This document shows positions 26,280 through 35,550 of a DNA stretch of 64,000 bases, piece after piece. The notes beneath the pieces are model-generated. The model was not told the origin of the DNA and did no database searches. It saw only the letters and a list, made by a program, of their open reading frames with translations. Source of the stretch: JAVJUV01 sp040220415 (GTDB lineage Bacteria > Pseudomonadota > Alphaproteobacteria > Rhodobacterales > Rhodobacteraceae); NCBI GenBank assembly GCA_040220415.1, contig JAVJUV010000140.1:1-64000 (forward strand), read 5' to 3'. Every line of letters starts with the position of its first letter. Positions within the stretch are counted from its first letter, which is position 1. Made by a program: the position numbers and the translations under genes.

Positions 26280-27437
26280 CTAGCCCGTCATCAGGTCTTT
26301 GATCACGGCGTTCAGCACCATGCGCCCGCTGTCAGTGGTTCTGATCCGCCGTCCATCCATTTCAATCATGCCGATCTCTTCAAGCCGAGCCAATGCCTGG
26401 GCTGGCAGGTCTCGACCAGACATAGCCTTGAATCTATCCCTATCAATGCCTTCCCTGATCCGAAGGCCCATCATCAGGTACTCATCTGCTTGGTCTGACG
26501 ATGCAATCACTGTGACCGCGTCAACGGGGTTATGTTCTTCGACAGCGTTCAGCCACTTCCCCGGTTGGGAAAACGCTTCGGTCGCATGTCTTTGGCCGCC
26601 GATCGTCAAACGGCCATGGGCCCCTGGGCCGATGCCGGCATAATCCCCGTAACGCCAATAAATCAGGTTGTGCCTGGACTCGGCGCCTGAGACCGCGTGG
26701 TTCGATACCTCGTAGGCCGAAAGCCCAGCCGCATCGCAAACTTCCTGTGTTACCTCGTACATATCGCCAGAAATGTCATCGTCGGGCAAACCCTTGAGTT
26801 TCCCAAGCGCGTATCGATCGCCGAATGCCGTGCCGGGCTCGATCGTCAGTTGATACAGGGAAAGGTGATCAACCGCCATGTCGAGGGCTTGTCGGAGTTC
26901 CCTGCGCCATGCCTCAACAGATTGATCCTGGCGCGCGTAAATCAGGTCAAAGCTTACCCGATCAAAGAATTTATTTGCAATTTCAAAGGCTTGCTCTGCC
27001 TCACGCACAGAATGAAGACGCCCGAGCCGGCGGAGATCGACATCATTCAGGGCCTGGACGCCCATCGAGACACGGGACACGCCGGCCTGAGCGAAATCGG
27101 AGAACCGGCCAGCCTCGACGGAGCCCGGGTTGGCTTCAAGCGTGATCTCGAGGTCATTGGCGGTCGGCCAGTTCGTTCGGATCCGCTGAATGATTTCAGC
27201 AACGGTCGCGGGATCCATCAGGCTGGGCGTGCCACCGCCAAAGAAAACCGTGTTCAAGATCCGGCCAGGAAGCAGTTCCGCGTACCGGTCCAGTTCCGCC
27301 AGATAGGCCGCCTTCCAACGGTCCTGGTCTATGAACCGGCTGACATGCGAGTTGAAATCGCAGTAAGGACATTTGGATTCGCAGAATGGCCAGTGGACGT
27401 AGAGGCCGAAGCCGCCATGCTGCCAGTCTTCAATCAA
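26280..27437 (-). CDS. hemW: HemW, radical SAM heme chaperone
   Basis: A 385-aa radical SAM protein, formerly annotated as oxygen-independent coproporphyrinogen oxidase. The cluster motif is C19-x3-C23-x2-C26 with F following (CESKCPYCDF), the HemW pattern rather than the HemN CxxxCxxCxC. GGGTPS and the C-terminal HemN_C domain are present. The start is probably the TTG at 27437, overlapping the rdgB stop, because it gives the conserved (M)IEDWQ opening; a GTG at 27473 is an alternative. It likely carries heme to respiratory proteins. Confidence 0.9.
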   Translation of the reverse strand: MIEDWQHGGFGLYVHWPFCESKCPYCDFNSHVSRFIDQDRWKAAYLAELDRYAELLPGRILNTVFFGGGTPSLMDPATVAEIIQRIRTNWPTANDLEITLEANPGSVEAGRFSDFAQAGVSRVSMGVQALNDVDLRRLGRLHSVREAEQAFEIANKFFDRVSFDLIYARQDQSVEAWRRELRQALDMAVDHLSLYQLTIEPGTAFGDRYALGKLKGLPDDDISGDMYEVTQEVCDAAGLSAYEVSNHAVSGAESRHNLIYWRYGDYAGIGPGAHGRLTIGGQRHATEAFSQPGKWLNAVEEHNPVDAVTVIASSDQADEYLMMGLRIREGIDRDRFKAMSGRDLPAQALARLEEIGMIEMDGRRIRTTDSGRMVLNAVIKDLMTG

Positions 27438-28038
27438 AACAGCCCTGCACGAGCTTGGCGAACGCGTCGGCACGGTGGCTCATACGGTTTTTCTCGTTCC
27501 CGTCCATCTCACCGAATGTACGGTCGTACCCGTTGGGTTGGAAAACGGGGTCGTACCCGTGCCCCATGTCACCGCGCATGGGCCACACCACGTGGCCATC
27601 GACCGTGCCCGGAAAAACCTCGTCGTGACCATCCGGCCATGCAAGAACGAGGGTACAGCAAAACCGAGCCGTCCAAGGCTGCGGCGCGCCGGACTTGAGC
27701 AACTCGTCATGGGCCCGGTTCATCGCGACGACGAAGTCACGTCCCGTCTCCGTTTCGGCCCAATCCGCTGTCCAGACCCCGGGCATCCCGCCAAGCGCGT
27801 CGATCTCGATACCGCTATCGTCCGACAGGGCAGGCAGGCCGGTTGCCTTCGCGGCGCTGTGCGCCTTGATCCGGGCATTGCCGACGAAAGTGCTTTCCGT
27901 TTCCTCGGGTTCGGGTAGGTTCCGCTCAGCGGCGCCGATGACGGTAATGCCATACGGCTCCAGCAAGCTTTTGATTTCCTTCAGCTTTCCGGCGTTGTGG
28001 GTTGCCACCAACAGCGTATCACCGGTGAACCTATGCAT
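27430..28038 (-). CDS. rdgB: XTP/dITP diphosphatase (RdgB/HAM1)
   Basis: A 202-aa pyrophosphatase that removes ITP, dITP and XTP from the nucleotide pool. Motifs are VATHNAGKLKEI at the N-terminus, the catalytic LSDDSGIEIDALGGMPG loop, and FGEMDGNEKNRMSHRA near the end. Two in-frame ATGs (28050 and 28038) overlap the rph stop; the second is chosen without strong evidence. It overlaps hemW at its 3' end. Confidence 0.93.
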   Translation of the reverse strand: MHRFTGDTLLVATHNAGKLKEIKSLLEPYGITVIGAAERNLPEPEETESTFVGNARIKAHSAAKATGLPALSDDSGIEIDALGGMPGVWTADWAETETGRDFVVAMNRAHDELLKSGAPQPWTARFCCTLVLAWPDGHDEVFPGTVDGHVVWPMRGDMGHGYDPVFQPNGYDRTFGEMDGNEKNRMSHRADAFAKLVQGCFD

Positions 28039-28747
28039 TGACCGCTGCATTCTGTGCGCCGACCAGCTCGTTCACGCCTTTCTCGGCAAGGTCCATCAGC
28101 TGTTCCATTTGAGAACGCGAGAACGTTGCACCTTCGGCGCTCATCTGAACTTCGATCAATTGACCGGAGCCGGTCATGATAAAGTTCCCGTCCACACCCG
28201 CATCGCTGTCCTCGGGATAATCGAGGTCAAGCACGGGCTGGCCCGCGTAGATGCCACAGCTTACAGCGGCCACCGGATCGATCATCGGATCGCTGATCAC
28301 GTCGCCGACCTTCATGAGTTTATGAACCGCAAGCCTCAGTGCCACCCAGCCGCCGGTGATCGACGCACAGCGCGTACCCCCATCGGCCTGGATCACATCA
28401 CAGTCCACGGTGATCTGGCGTTCGCCAAGGGCGACGCGATCGATCCCCGCCCGCAGGCTGCGCCCGATCAAACGTTGGATTTCGACCGTGCGGCCACCTT
28501 GCTTTCCCGCCGTCGCCTCACGTCGCATCCGGCTGGTTGTTGAGCGGGGCAGCATTCCGTACTCTGCCGTCACCCAGCCCAGGCCGGACCCTTTTATGAA
28601 CGGTGGAACGCGATCCTCGATTGTCGCTGTGCAGAGAACATGGGTATCGCCGACCTTGATCAGGCAGGATCCTTCGGCGTGTTTCGTGACCCCGGTTTCG
28701 ATTGAAACCGGCCGCATCTCGCTTAAGTCTCTCCCGGAAGGCCGCAT
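28031..28747 (-). CDS. rph: Ribonuclease PH
   Basis: A 238-aa phosphorolytic 3'-5' exoribonuclease that trims tRNA precursors. The opening MRPSGRDLSEMRPVSIE is the family N-terminus. The segments SGLGWVTAEYGMLPRST and LGERQITVDCDVIQADGGTR, seen in parts, hold the phosphate-binding and catalytic residues. The 3' end overlaps rdgB by 8 nt. The start faces hrcA across 123 bp. Confidence 0.95.
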   Translation of the reverse strand: MRPSGRDLSEMRPVSIETGVTKHAEGSCLIKVGDTHVLCTATIEDRVPPFIKGSGLGWVTAEYGMLPRSTTSRMRREATAGKQGGRTVEIQRLIGRSLRAGIDRVALGERQITVDCDVIQADGGTRCASITGGWVALRLAVHKLMKVGDVISDPMIDPVAAVSCGIYAGQPVLDLDYPEDSDAGVDGNFIMTGSGQLIEVQMSAEGATFSRSQMEQLMDLAEKGVNELVGAQNAAVNA

Positions 28748-28811
28748 GGCAAATACCTCGTTACTTGATGCGTTGGGGATACATGGCCGGCGTCGGCAAG
28801 CGCAACCCCGA

Positions 28812-28839
28812 TTGACCTTTTCACTCGTCCGTTTTTAAT
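28812..28839 (+). promoter_or_regulatory. Predicted sigma70 promoter of hrcA-grpE
   Basis: TTGACC (28812-28817), a 16-bp spacer and TTTAAT (28834-28839) form a near-consensus promoter. It overlaps the first possible hrcA ATG (28838), which argues that translation begins further down. No CIRCE inverted repeat (TTAGCACTC...GAGTGCTAA) was found in the rph-hrcA gap. Confidence 0.5.
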
Positions 28840-28870
28840 GGCGGATCACGTAAGCAGGATGTCCTTCGAA

Positions 28871-29935
28871 ATGAACGACGCAGGCAAGGTTCTCGAAGAG
28901 ATGAACGCACGCTCGCGCGAAGTGTTTCGCCGCGTTGTCGAGACCTATCTTGCCACGGGTGACCCGGTGGGCTCACGCACCCTGACGCGCAACATGAGCG
29001 AGAAGGTCAGTGCGGCGACGATTCGCAATGTGATGCAGGATCTGGAATACCTCGGGCTATTGAACAGCCCGCATGTATCGGCTGGCCGAATTCCGACGCA
29101 GGAAGGATTGCGGATGTTCGTCGACGGGCTGCTCGAGGTCGGTGACCTCAACAGTACCGACCGCCAGATGATCGACGCGACACTCGGCAGCAACTCCGAC
29201 GATGTGGGCACGGCCCTCGACCGGATCGGTTCGGCATTGTCTGGTGTGACACATGGGGCGTCGCTCGTGCTTGCGCCCAAGCACGAGGCGCCGATCAAGC
29301 ATATCGAGTTCGTCGGTCTGGGCCACGATCGCGCGCTGGTGGTTCTCGTCTTTGCCGACGGGCATGTCGAAAACCGGATATTCACCCCGCCGCCGGGTCA
29401 GACACCGAGTTCGATGAGAGAGGCCGCGAATTTCCTGAACGCGCTGGTTGAGGGCAAGACCTTGTCGGGCCTGCAATCGGTCATCGCGAAAGAGATCGAG
29501 TCGCGGCGTCAGGAAATCGACCAGCTTGCCCAGCAACTGGTCGAGAGCGGCCTCGCGATCTGGGAGGGCGAATCAGACAATTATGAGCGTCTGATCGTCC
29601 GCGGCCGGTCGAACCTGCTCAATCCGGAGACCGAGGAAGAAGACCTGGAACGCATTCGAACACTGTTCGATGACCTTGAAAGGAAGCGGGACATTGCCGA
29701 GTTCCTCGAACTGGCCGACGAGGGCGAGGGCGTGCGCATTTTTATCGGGTCAGAGAACAAACTTTTCTCACTTTCGGGTTCCTCTTTGGTGGTCTCTCCA
29801 TATATGAACGCTGACCGAAAGATTATTGGCGCGGTGGGTGTGATTGGCCCGACGCGCCTGAACTATGGCCGCATCGTGCCGATCGTCGACTACACGGCGC
29901 AAATCGTCGGCAAACTGATCGCGGATCGAAGTTAG
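28871..29935 (+). CDS. hrcA: Heat-inducible transcription repressor HrcA
   Basis: A 354-aa repressor that binds CIRCE elements at chaperonin operons and is stabilised by GroE. An N-terminal winged helix includes SREVFRRVVETYLATGDPVGSRTL and VSAATIRNVMQDLEYLG, read as the helix-turn-helix. The HrcA core and dimer domain follow. In-frame ATGs exist at 28838, 28859 and 28871. The last is chosen because the predicted promoter -10 covers the first and because AGGA lies upstream at a workable spacing. grpE follows after 10 nt. Confidence 0.88.
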   Translation: MNDAGKVLEEMNARSREVFRRVVETYLATGDPVGSRTLTRNMSEKVSAATIRNVMQDLEYLGLLNSPHVSAGRIPTQEGLRMFVDGLLEVGDLNSTDRQMIDATLGSNSDDVGTALDRIGSALSGVTHGASLVLAPKHEAPIKHIEFVGLGHDRALVVLVFADGHVENRIFTPPPGQTPSSMREAANFLNALVEGKTLSGLQSVIAKEIESRRQEIDQLAQQLVESGLAIWEGESDNYERLIVRGRSNLLNPETEEEDLERIRTLFDDLERKRDIAEFLELADEGEGVRIFIGSENKLFSLSGSSLVVSPYMNADRKIIGAVGVIGPTRLNYGRIVPIVDYTAQIVGKLIADRS

Positions 29936-29945
29936 AGGTGCAAGA

Positions 29946-30503
29946 ATGGCAGAGCGTGACGAAGACCGGTTCCTGGACGACATCGCCGAGGTGGAGGCCG
30001 AGGAGGAAGCCCGTTTGGAGGATGCGCCCGAAGAGCAGGACGAGGTCGAGACGCTGAAAGCGGAACGCGCCGCGCTGCAGGACAAGTTCATGCGGGCGCT
30101 TGCCGATGCCGAGAACGCTCGCAAACGTGCTGCAAAGGAACGGACCGAGGCCGAGAATTACGGCGGTTCCAAGTTGGCCCGCGACATGCTTCCGGTGTTC
30201 GACAACATGAAACGGGCTGTGGAATCAGTGACCGACGATCAGCGCGAAGTGGCCGGCCCCCTGATCGAGGGTATCGAACTGACGATGCGCGAGCTCATCA
30301 AGGTGTTCGAAAAGCACGGTATTCGCGTGATCGACCCGCAGGTCGGTGATCGGTTCGACCCGCAGCAACATGAAGCCATGTTCGAGGCACCCCTTCCCGG
30401 CACCAAGCAGGGCGACATCATCCAGGTTTCGGCGCAGGGCTTCATGCTGCACGACAGAATCCTGCGGCCTGCGCAGGTGGGCGTCTCGTCATTCCAGGGA
30501 TGA
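29946..30503 (+). CDS. grpE: Nucleotide exchange factor GrpE
   Basis: A 185-aa DnaK cochaperone that exchanges ADP for ATP. A highly acidic N-terminal tail (1-35) precedes a long coiled coil with the DALRAxADxxNxRKR-like motif (RALADAENARKR). The C-terminal beta domain contains HEAMFEAPLP and the GF.LHDRILRPAQVGVS ending. GAGGTGCAAGA precedes the ATG. It is in one operon with hrcA, and the stop lies 4 nt from that of convergent mutS. Confidence 0.95.
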   Translation: MAERDEDRFLDDIAEVEAEEEARLEDAPEEQDEVETLKAERAALQDKFMRALADAENARKRAAKERTEAENYGGSKLARDMLPVFDNMKRAVESVTDDQREVAGPLIEGIELTMRELIKVFEKHGIRVIDPQVGDRFDPQQHEAMFEAPLPGTKQGDIIQVSAQGFMLHDRILRPAQVGVSSFQG

Positions 30504-30507
30504 CAGG

Positions 30508-33153
30508 TCAGCCTTTCAACAGGCCTTTCAGTTCGTAGATCAATTCGAGAGCTTCCCGGGGAGTCAGTTCGTCGGGAAGCACTTCGCCCAGTCGTTTCTC
30601 GGCGAGGGACGTTTCTGTCGGCGCTTTCGGTTGCGGGGGCGGGCTGGCGGCAAAGAGCGGCAGGTCGTCGATAAAGGCCTCGCGCTTGCCATGGCCTTCG
30701 CGTTCACCCTTTTCAAGCGCGTCGAGAACGACACGCGCCCGGTCGACGACCGACTGCGGCAAGCCGGCCAGTTTGGCGACCTGAACGCCGTAGCTTCTGT
30801 CGGCCGCACCCCTCCGGACCTCGTGCAGGAAAATGACGTCTCCCTCGTGTTCCTTGACCGCGACAGTGGCATTATCGACGCGATCCAGTTTCTCGCTGAG
30901 GTTGGTCAGCTCGTGGTAGTGCGTTGCGAAAAGGGCGCGACAGCGGTTGATCTCGTGCAGGTGTTCCAGGGTCGCCCAGGCGATCGACAGGCCGTCATAC
31001 GTGGCAGTCCCGCGACCGATTTCGTCGAGGATCACCAGGGCATGATCGTCGGCCTGGTTCAGAATGGCGGCGGTTTCCACCATCTCCACCATGAAGGTCG
31101 AGCGGCCACGCGCCAGATCGTCAGAGGCCCCGACACGGCTGAAGAGCTGGCTGATCATGCCGATATGCGCGGAACGGGCAGGGACATAGGCGCCCATCTG
31201 GGCCAGCACGGCGATCAGGGCGTTCTGACGAAGAAAGGTCGATTTACCGGCCATGTTGGGACCGGTGAGAAGCCAGATGTCGCTATCCTCTCCCAATGCG
31301 CAATCGTTGGCGATAAACGGGTCGCCACCTTGGGCGCGCAGAGCACGTTCCACCACAGGATGCCGCCCGCCCTCGATCAGCAGGGCACGGCTTCCGTCGA
31401 CCTTTGGCCGGCACCAGTTTTCGGATCGCGCGAGATCGGCGAGCGCGGTCGCCAGATCCAGCTCCGCCAACGCTGTTGCCGTTTGCGAGAGGGTGGCCGA
31501 ATTTTCTAGAACACTGGCTTTCAGGCTTTCGTAGAGCCGCTTCTCGATCTCCAGTGCCCTTCCGCCGGCGTTCAGGATCTTGGTTTCCATCTCGCTGAGC
31601 GGCACCGTCGTGAAGCGCACCTGGTTGGCGGTGGTCTGGCGGTGCTTGAAGGTTTCATTAAGCGGGGATGACAACATCTTGTCGGCATGGGTGGCCGTGA
31701 CCTCGACGAAATAGCCCAGCACGTTGTTGTGTTTCACCTTCAGGCTTTGAATGCCTGTCAGGTCTACGTAATCGGCTTGCATCCCCGCGATTACGCCGCG
31801 ACCCTCATCGCGAAGGCGCCGCGCTTCGTCCAGTTCCCCGTTGTAACCCTCGGCAATGAAACCCCCGTCGCGCGCAAGCAGCGGAGGTTCGGCGACAAGG
31901 GCCTCATCCAGCAGCCCAAGTAGGGTATCATGGCCGGCAAGCTCACCGATGACGCGCGCCATCATGTCCGGAAGATCCAGGTTCTCTATGAAGGCTGCAA
32001 TCTGGACGGCTTGGGTCAAACCGTTGCGGATCGCCGCCAGATCGCGCGGCCCGCCCCTGTCGACCGCCAGTCGCGACAGAGCCCGGTCAAGGTCGGGCAC
32101 TCGGCGGAGCGCCTCGCGCAAATCATTGCAGAATCGAGCCTGTTCCACGGCAAAAGCCACGGCATCCTGCCGCTCTTGTATCACTTCGAGCACGCGGGAC
32201 GGTGATGACAGGCGCCGTTCCATTAAACGCCCACCGCCCGCGGTCACCGTCCGATCCACCGCGGATAGTAGCGAACCCGAACGACCGCCTGAAAGCGCGT
32301 GCGTCAGTTCGAGATTGCGCCGGGTCGCAGCGTCGATCTGCATGACGCGCGCCTGCGCTTCGCGAAGGGGTGTGCGCAAGAGCGGCAGTTTGCCCTTCTG
32401 AGTAATCTCGAGATATTCGACCAGGGCGCCCATCGCAGCAATCTCGGGGCGGGAGAAGCTGCCAAACGCTTCCAGGGTTTCGACACCAAACAGGGTGCAG
32501 AGCCGCTCTTGCCCGCCTGTGCTGTCAAAGGCGGAGCGGCCAAGGGGCGTGACCGAGAGGCCAGCTTCCGAGGTCAGTTCCTCCAGTTGCAGCTCATCCG
32601 CCTCGGAGAGGATCAGTTCACTCGGCGCCAGCCTTGCCAGTTCGGGGCCAAGCCGCACCTCGGGCAACGGCATAACGTGAAATCCGCCTGTCGAGATGTC
32701 GACCCAGGCCAGCGCGCTTTCGCCTCTTACGCGGGAAAAACTGGCGAGATAATTGTGCCGCCGCGCTTCCAGCAGGCTTTCCTCGGTCAGCGTGCCGGGG
32801 GTGACCAAACGGACGACATCCCGTTTTACCACCGATTTCGAGCCGCGTTTCTTGGCTTCGGCCGGGTCTTCCATCTGTTCGCAGACGGCTACGCGGAACC
32901 CCTTTCGGATCAGCGTCAGAAGGTAACCTTCGGCCGAATGAACGGGCACGCCACACATCGCAATGTCTTCGCCGAGATGCTTGCCACGTTTGGTCAGCGC
33001 GATGTCCAATGCCTCGGCCGCGGCCACGGCATCATCAAAGAAGAGCTCGTAGAAATCGCCCATACGGTAGAACAAGAGCGCATTGGGATACTGCGCCTTG
33101 ATCTCAAGGTACTGCGCCATCATCGGCGTCACGGCTGCCTTCTGCGACGTCAC
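30508..33153 (-). CDS. mutS: DNA mismatch repair protein MutS
   Basis: An 881-aa mismatch recognition ATPase. The N-terminal mismatch domain has the wedging motif FYRMGDFYELFFDDA, including the Phe-x-Glu pair. Connector, core and clamp domains follow, then the ABC-type ATPase with GPNMAGKST, LDEIGRGTATYDG and TFMVEMVETAAIL. The start is GTG with GGGGGAAATC before it. The length is normal for the family. It is divergent from maeB and convergent with grpE. Confidence 0.96.
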   Translation of the reverse strand: MTSQKAAVTPMMAQYLEIKAQYPNALLFYRMGDFYELFFDDAVAAAEALDIALTKRGKHLGEDIAMCGVPVHSAEGYLLTLIRKGFRVAVCEQMEDPAEAKKRGSKSVVKRDVVRLVTPGTLTEESLLEARRHNYLASFSRVRGESALAWVDISTGGFHVMPLPEVRLGPELARLAPSELILSEADELQLEELTSEAGLSVTPLGRSAFDSTGGQERLCTLFGVETLEAFGSFSRPEIAAMGALVEYLEITQKGKLPLLRTPLREAQARVMQIDAATRRNLELTHALSGGRSGSLLSAVDRTVTAGGGRLMERRLSSPSRVLEVIQERQDAVAFAVEQARFCNDLREALRRVPDLDRALSRLAVDRGGPRDLAAIRNGLTQAVQIAAFIENLDLPDMMARVIGELAGHDTLLGLLDEALVAEPPLLARDGGFIAEGYNGELDEARRLRDEGRGVIAGMQADYVDLTGIQSLKVKHNNVLGYFVEVTATHADKMLSSPLNETFKHRQTTANQVRFTTVPLSEMETKILNAGGRALEIEKRLYESLKASVLENSATLSQTATALAELDLATALADLARSENWCRPKVDGSRALLIEGGRHPVVERALRAQGGDPFIANDCALGEDSDIWLLTGPNMAGKSTFLRQNALIAVLAQMGAYVPARSAHIGMISQLFSRVGASDDLARGRSTFMVEMVETAAILNQADDHALVILDEIGRGTATYDGLSIAWATLEHLHEINRCRALFATHYHELTNLSEKLDRVDNATVAVKEHEGDVIFLHEVRRGAADRSYGVQVAKLAGLPQSVVDRARVVLDALEKGEREGHGKREAFIDDLPLFAASPPPQPKAPTETSLAEKRLGEVLPDELTPREALELIYELKGLLKG

Positions 33154-33288
33154 GATTTCCCCCGTTTCTCACCTCGCCAGACCTTACAAACGCGGGATGA
33201 CAGGCGAAACCCAATTCTCACCGCTGTTGAGCCGGGGGCAAACCCTCGGTAAGGATCAATCAACACAATCAGGATGACAGCGCATACC

Positions 33289-35544
33289 ATGTCGAAACCG
33301 AGATATACCCGCGAAGAGGCACTTGCCTTCCACCTCGAGCCGACGCCTGGCAAGTTCGAAGTGACTGCGACCGTGCCGATGACAACGCAGCGCGACCTTT
33401 CGCTCGCATATTCGCCGGGCGTTGCGGTGCCCTGCGAAGAAATCGCGCGGAAGCCGGAGCTTGCCTACGATTACACCAACAAGGGTAACCTCGTTGCGGT
33501 CATCTCGAACGGGACCGCGGTACTTGGTCTCGGCAATCTCGGCGCGCTCGGATCGAAGCCGGTGATGGAGGGCAAGGCGGTTCTGTTCAAGCGGTTCGCC
33601 GACGTCAACTCGATCGATATCGAGCTCGACACCGAAGAGCCCGAGGAATTCATCAAGGCGGTCAAGCTGATGGGGCCCACCTTCGGCGGCATCAACCTGG
33701 AGGACATCAAGGCGCCGGAATGTTTCATCATCGAGCAGGCGCTCAAGGAGCAGATGGACATTCCCGTCTTTCACGATGACCAGCATGGCACAGCCGTGAT
33801 CTGTGCTGCCGGGCTCCTGAACGCACTGCACCTGTCGGGCAAAAAGATCGAAGAATGCCGGATCGTGCTCAATGGGGCCGGGGCCGCTGGAATTGCCTGT
33901 ATCGAATTGCTCAAATCCATGGGGGCGCGGCACGAGAACTGCATCGCCTGTGATACGAAAGGTGTCATCTACCAGGGCCGCCAAGATGGCATGAACCAGT
34001 GGAAATCGGCCCATGCCGTGGATACCGAACTTCGTACGCTGGAAGAGGCCATGAAGGATGCCGACGTGTTCCTGGGTGTTTCGGTAAAAGGTGCCGTGAC
34101 ACAGGACATGGTCAGGTCGATGGCGCCGGACCCGGTGATCTTTGCCATGGCCAACCCCGACCCCGAAATCACGCCGGAAGACGCGCACGAGGTGCGCCAG
34201 GATGCGATCGTGGCCACTGGCCGGTCGGACTATCCGAACCAGGTCAACAACGTTCTGGGCTTCCCGTATCTTTTCCGTGGTGCCCTCGACGTTCATGCCC
34301 GGGCGATCAATGACGAAATGAAGATCGCCTGTGCGCACGCGCTGGCCCGGCTTGCACGGGAGGATGTGCCCGACGAGGTTGCCATTGCCTATGGCCGCAA
34401 GCTCTCGTTCGGGCGCGACTACATCATCCCGACGCCGTTCGATCCGCGACTGATCCACACGATCCCTCCTGCCGTTGCCCGAGCCTGCATGGACACAGGG
34501 GCAGCGCGGCGGCCCATCGTCGATATGGATGCGTATGAACTGGCGTTGAAATCGCGGCTGGATCCGACCGCCTCGATCATGCGGTCGATCAACGCGCGCG
34601 CCCGCAATGCCCAGGCGCGCATGATCTTTGCCGAGGGCGACGACCCGCGCGTCCTGCGGGCTGCTGTTCAATACTCGCGCTCCGGTTTCGGACATGCCAT
34701 CGTGGTCGGGCGGGACGATGACGTTCAGCACAAGCTGGATGCCGCGGGTCTCGGAGATGCGATCTCCGAAATCGAGATCACCAATGCCGCGAAAACGGAG
34801 CATCTCGAGGAGTACAAATCCTTCCTTTACGGTAAGCTCCAGCGAAGGGGGTTCGACCAGCAGGACATTCACCGGCTCGCCGCGCGCGACCGGCACGTGT
34901 TCTCCGCCCTGATGCTGGCGCATGGGCATGGCGACGGGCTTGTGACCGGGGCCACCAGGAAATCTGCCCATGTTCTCGACCGTATCAACCACGTATTCGA
35001 CGCGGATGCCGAACACGGGGCGGTGGGCGTGACGGCTTTGCTGCACAAAGGGCGGATCGTGATGGTCACCGACACGCTGGTGCATGAATGGCCGGATGAG
35101 GAAGATCTCGCCACCATTGCCGAGCGAGGGGTGCATGTCGCACGCAATCTCGGGATCGAACCGCGCGTGGCATTCGTTTCTTTCTCGACGTTCGGGTACC
35201 CGCGATCGGAACGCGCCGAAAAGATGCATCGTGCGCCGAGGGTTCTGGAAAAGCGCGGCGTGGATTTCGAATTCGAGGGCGAGATGACAGTGGATGTCGC
35301 CCTGAACAAGGCCGCGCAGGAATACTACCCGTTCCAGCGTTTGACGGGACCTGCGAACATCCTCGTCGTGCCAGCACGCCATTCAGCCTCGATCTCGACC
35401 AAGCTGATGCAGGAGATGGCGGGCGCCACGGTGATCGGGCCAATTCTGTCAGGCATCGACAAGTCGATCCAGATCTGCTCATCGACATCGACGGCCAGCG
35501 ACATCCTCAACATGGCCGTGCTCGCGGCCTGCAAGGTGGGTTGA
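33289..35544 (+). CDS. maeB: NADP-dependent malic enzyme (MaeB type, malic + phosphotransacetylase-like domains)
   Basis: A 751-aa two-domain enzyme that oxidatively decarboxylates malate to pyruvate with NADP. Residues about 1-160 hold the malic N-domain (YSPGVAVPC and NGTAVLGLGNLG). Residues about 160-420 form the NAD-binding part (LNGAGAAGIAC and MANPDPEI). Residues about 430-751 resemble phosphate acetyltransferase but serve regulation in this family. An ATG five codons upstream (33274) is also possible. The next gene, a ribokinase-family kinase, starts 7 nt after the stop. Confidence 0.93.
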   Translation: MSKPRYTREEALAFHLEPTPGKFEVTATVPMTTQRDLSLAYSPGVAVPCEEIARKPELAYDYTNKGNLVAVISNGTAVLGLGNLGALGSKPVMEGKAVLFKRFADVNSIDIELDTEEPEEFIKAVKLMGPTFGGINLEDIKAPECFIIEQALKEQMDIPVFHDDQHGTAVICAAGLLNALHLSGKKIEECRIVLNGAGAAGIACIELLKSMGARHENCIACDTKGVIYQGRQDGMNQWKSAHAVDTELRTLEEAMKDADVFLGVSVKGAVTQDMVRSMAPDPVIFAMANPDPEITPEDAHEVRQDAIVATGRSDYPNQVNNVLGFPYLFRGALDVHARAINDEMKIACAHALARLAREDVPDEVAIAYGRKLSFGRDYIIPTPFDPRLIHTIPPAVARACMDTGAARRPIVDMDAYELALKSRLDPTASIMRSINARARNAQARMIFAEGDDPRVLRAAVQYSRSGFGHAIVVGRDDDVQHKLDAAGLGDAISEIEITNAAKTEHLEEYKSFLYGKLQRRGFDQQDIHRLAARDRHVFSALMLAHGHGDGLVTGATRKSAHVLDRINHVFDADAEHGAVGVTALLHKGRIVMVTDTLVHEWPDEEDLATIAERGVHVARNLGIEPRVAFVSFSTFGYPRSERAEKMHRAPRVLEKRGVDFEFEGEMTVDVALNKAAQEYYPFQRLTGPANILVVPARHSASISTKLMQEMAGATVIGPILSGIDKSIQICSSTSTASDILNMAVLAACKVG

Positions 35545-35550
35545 GGGTCG

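Noticed and set aside
33256..35382. A 708-codon open frame antisense to the malic enzyme
   Set aside because: No recognisable domain, no ribosome site, and fully inside a well-supported gene on the other strand.
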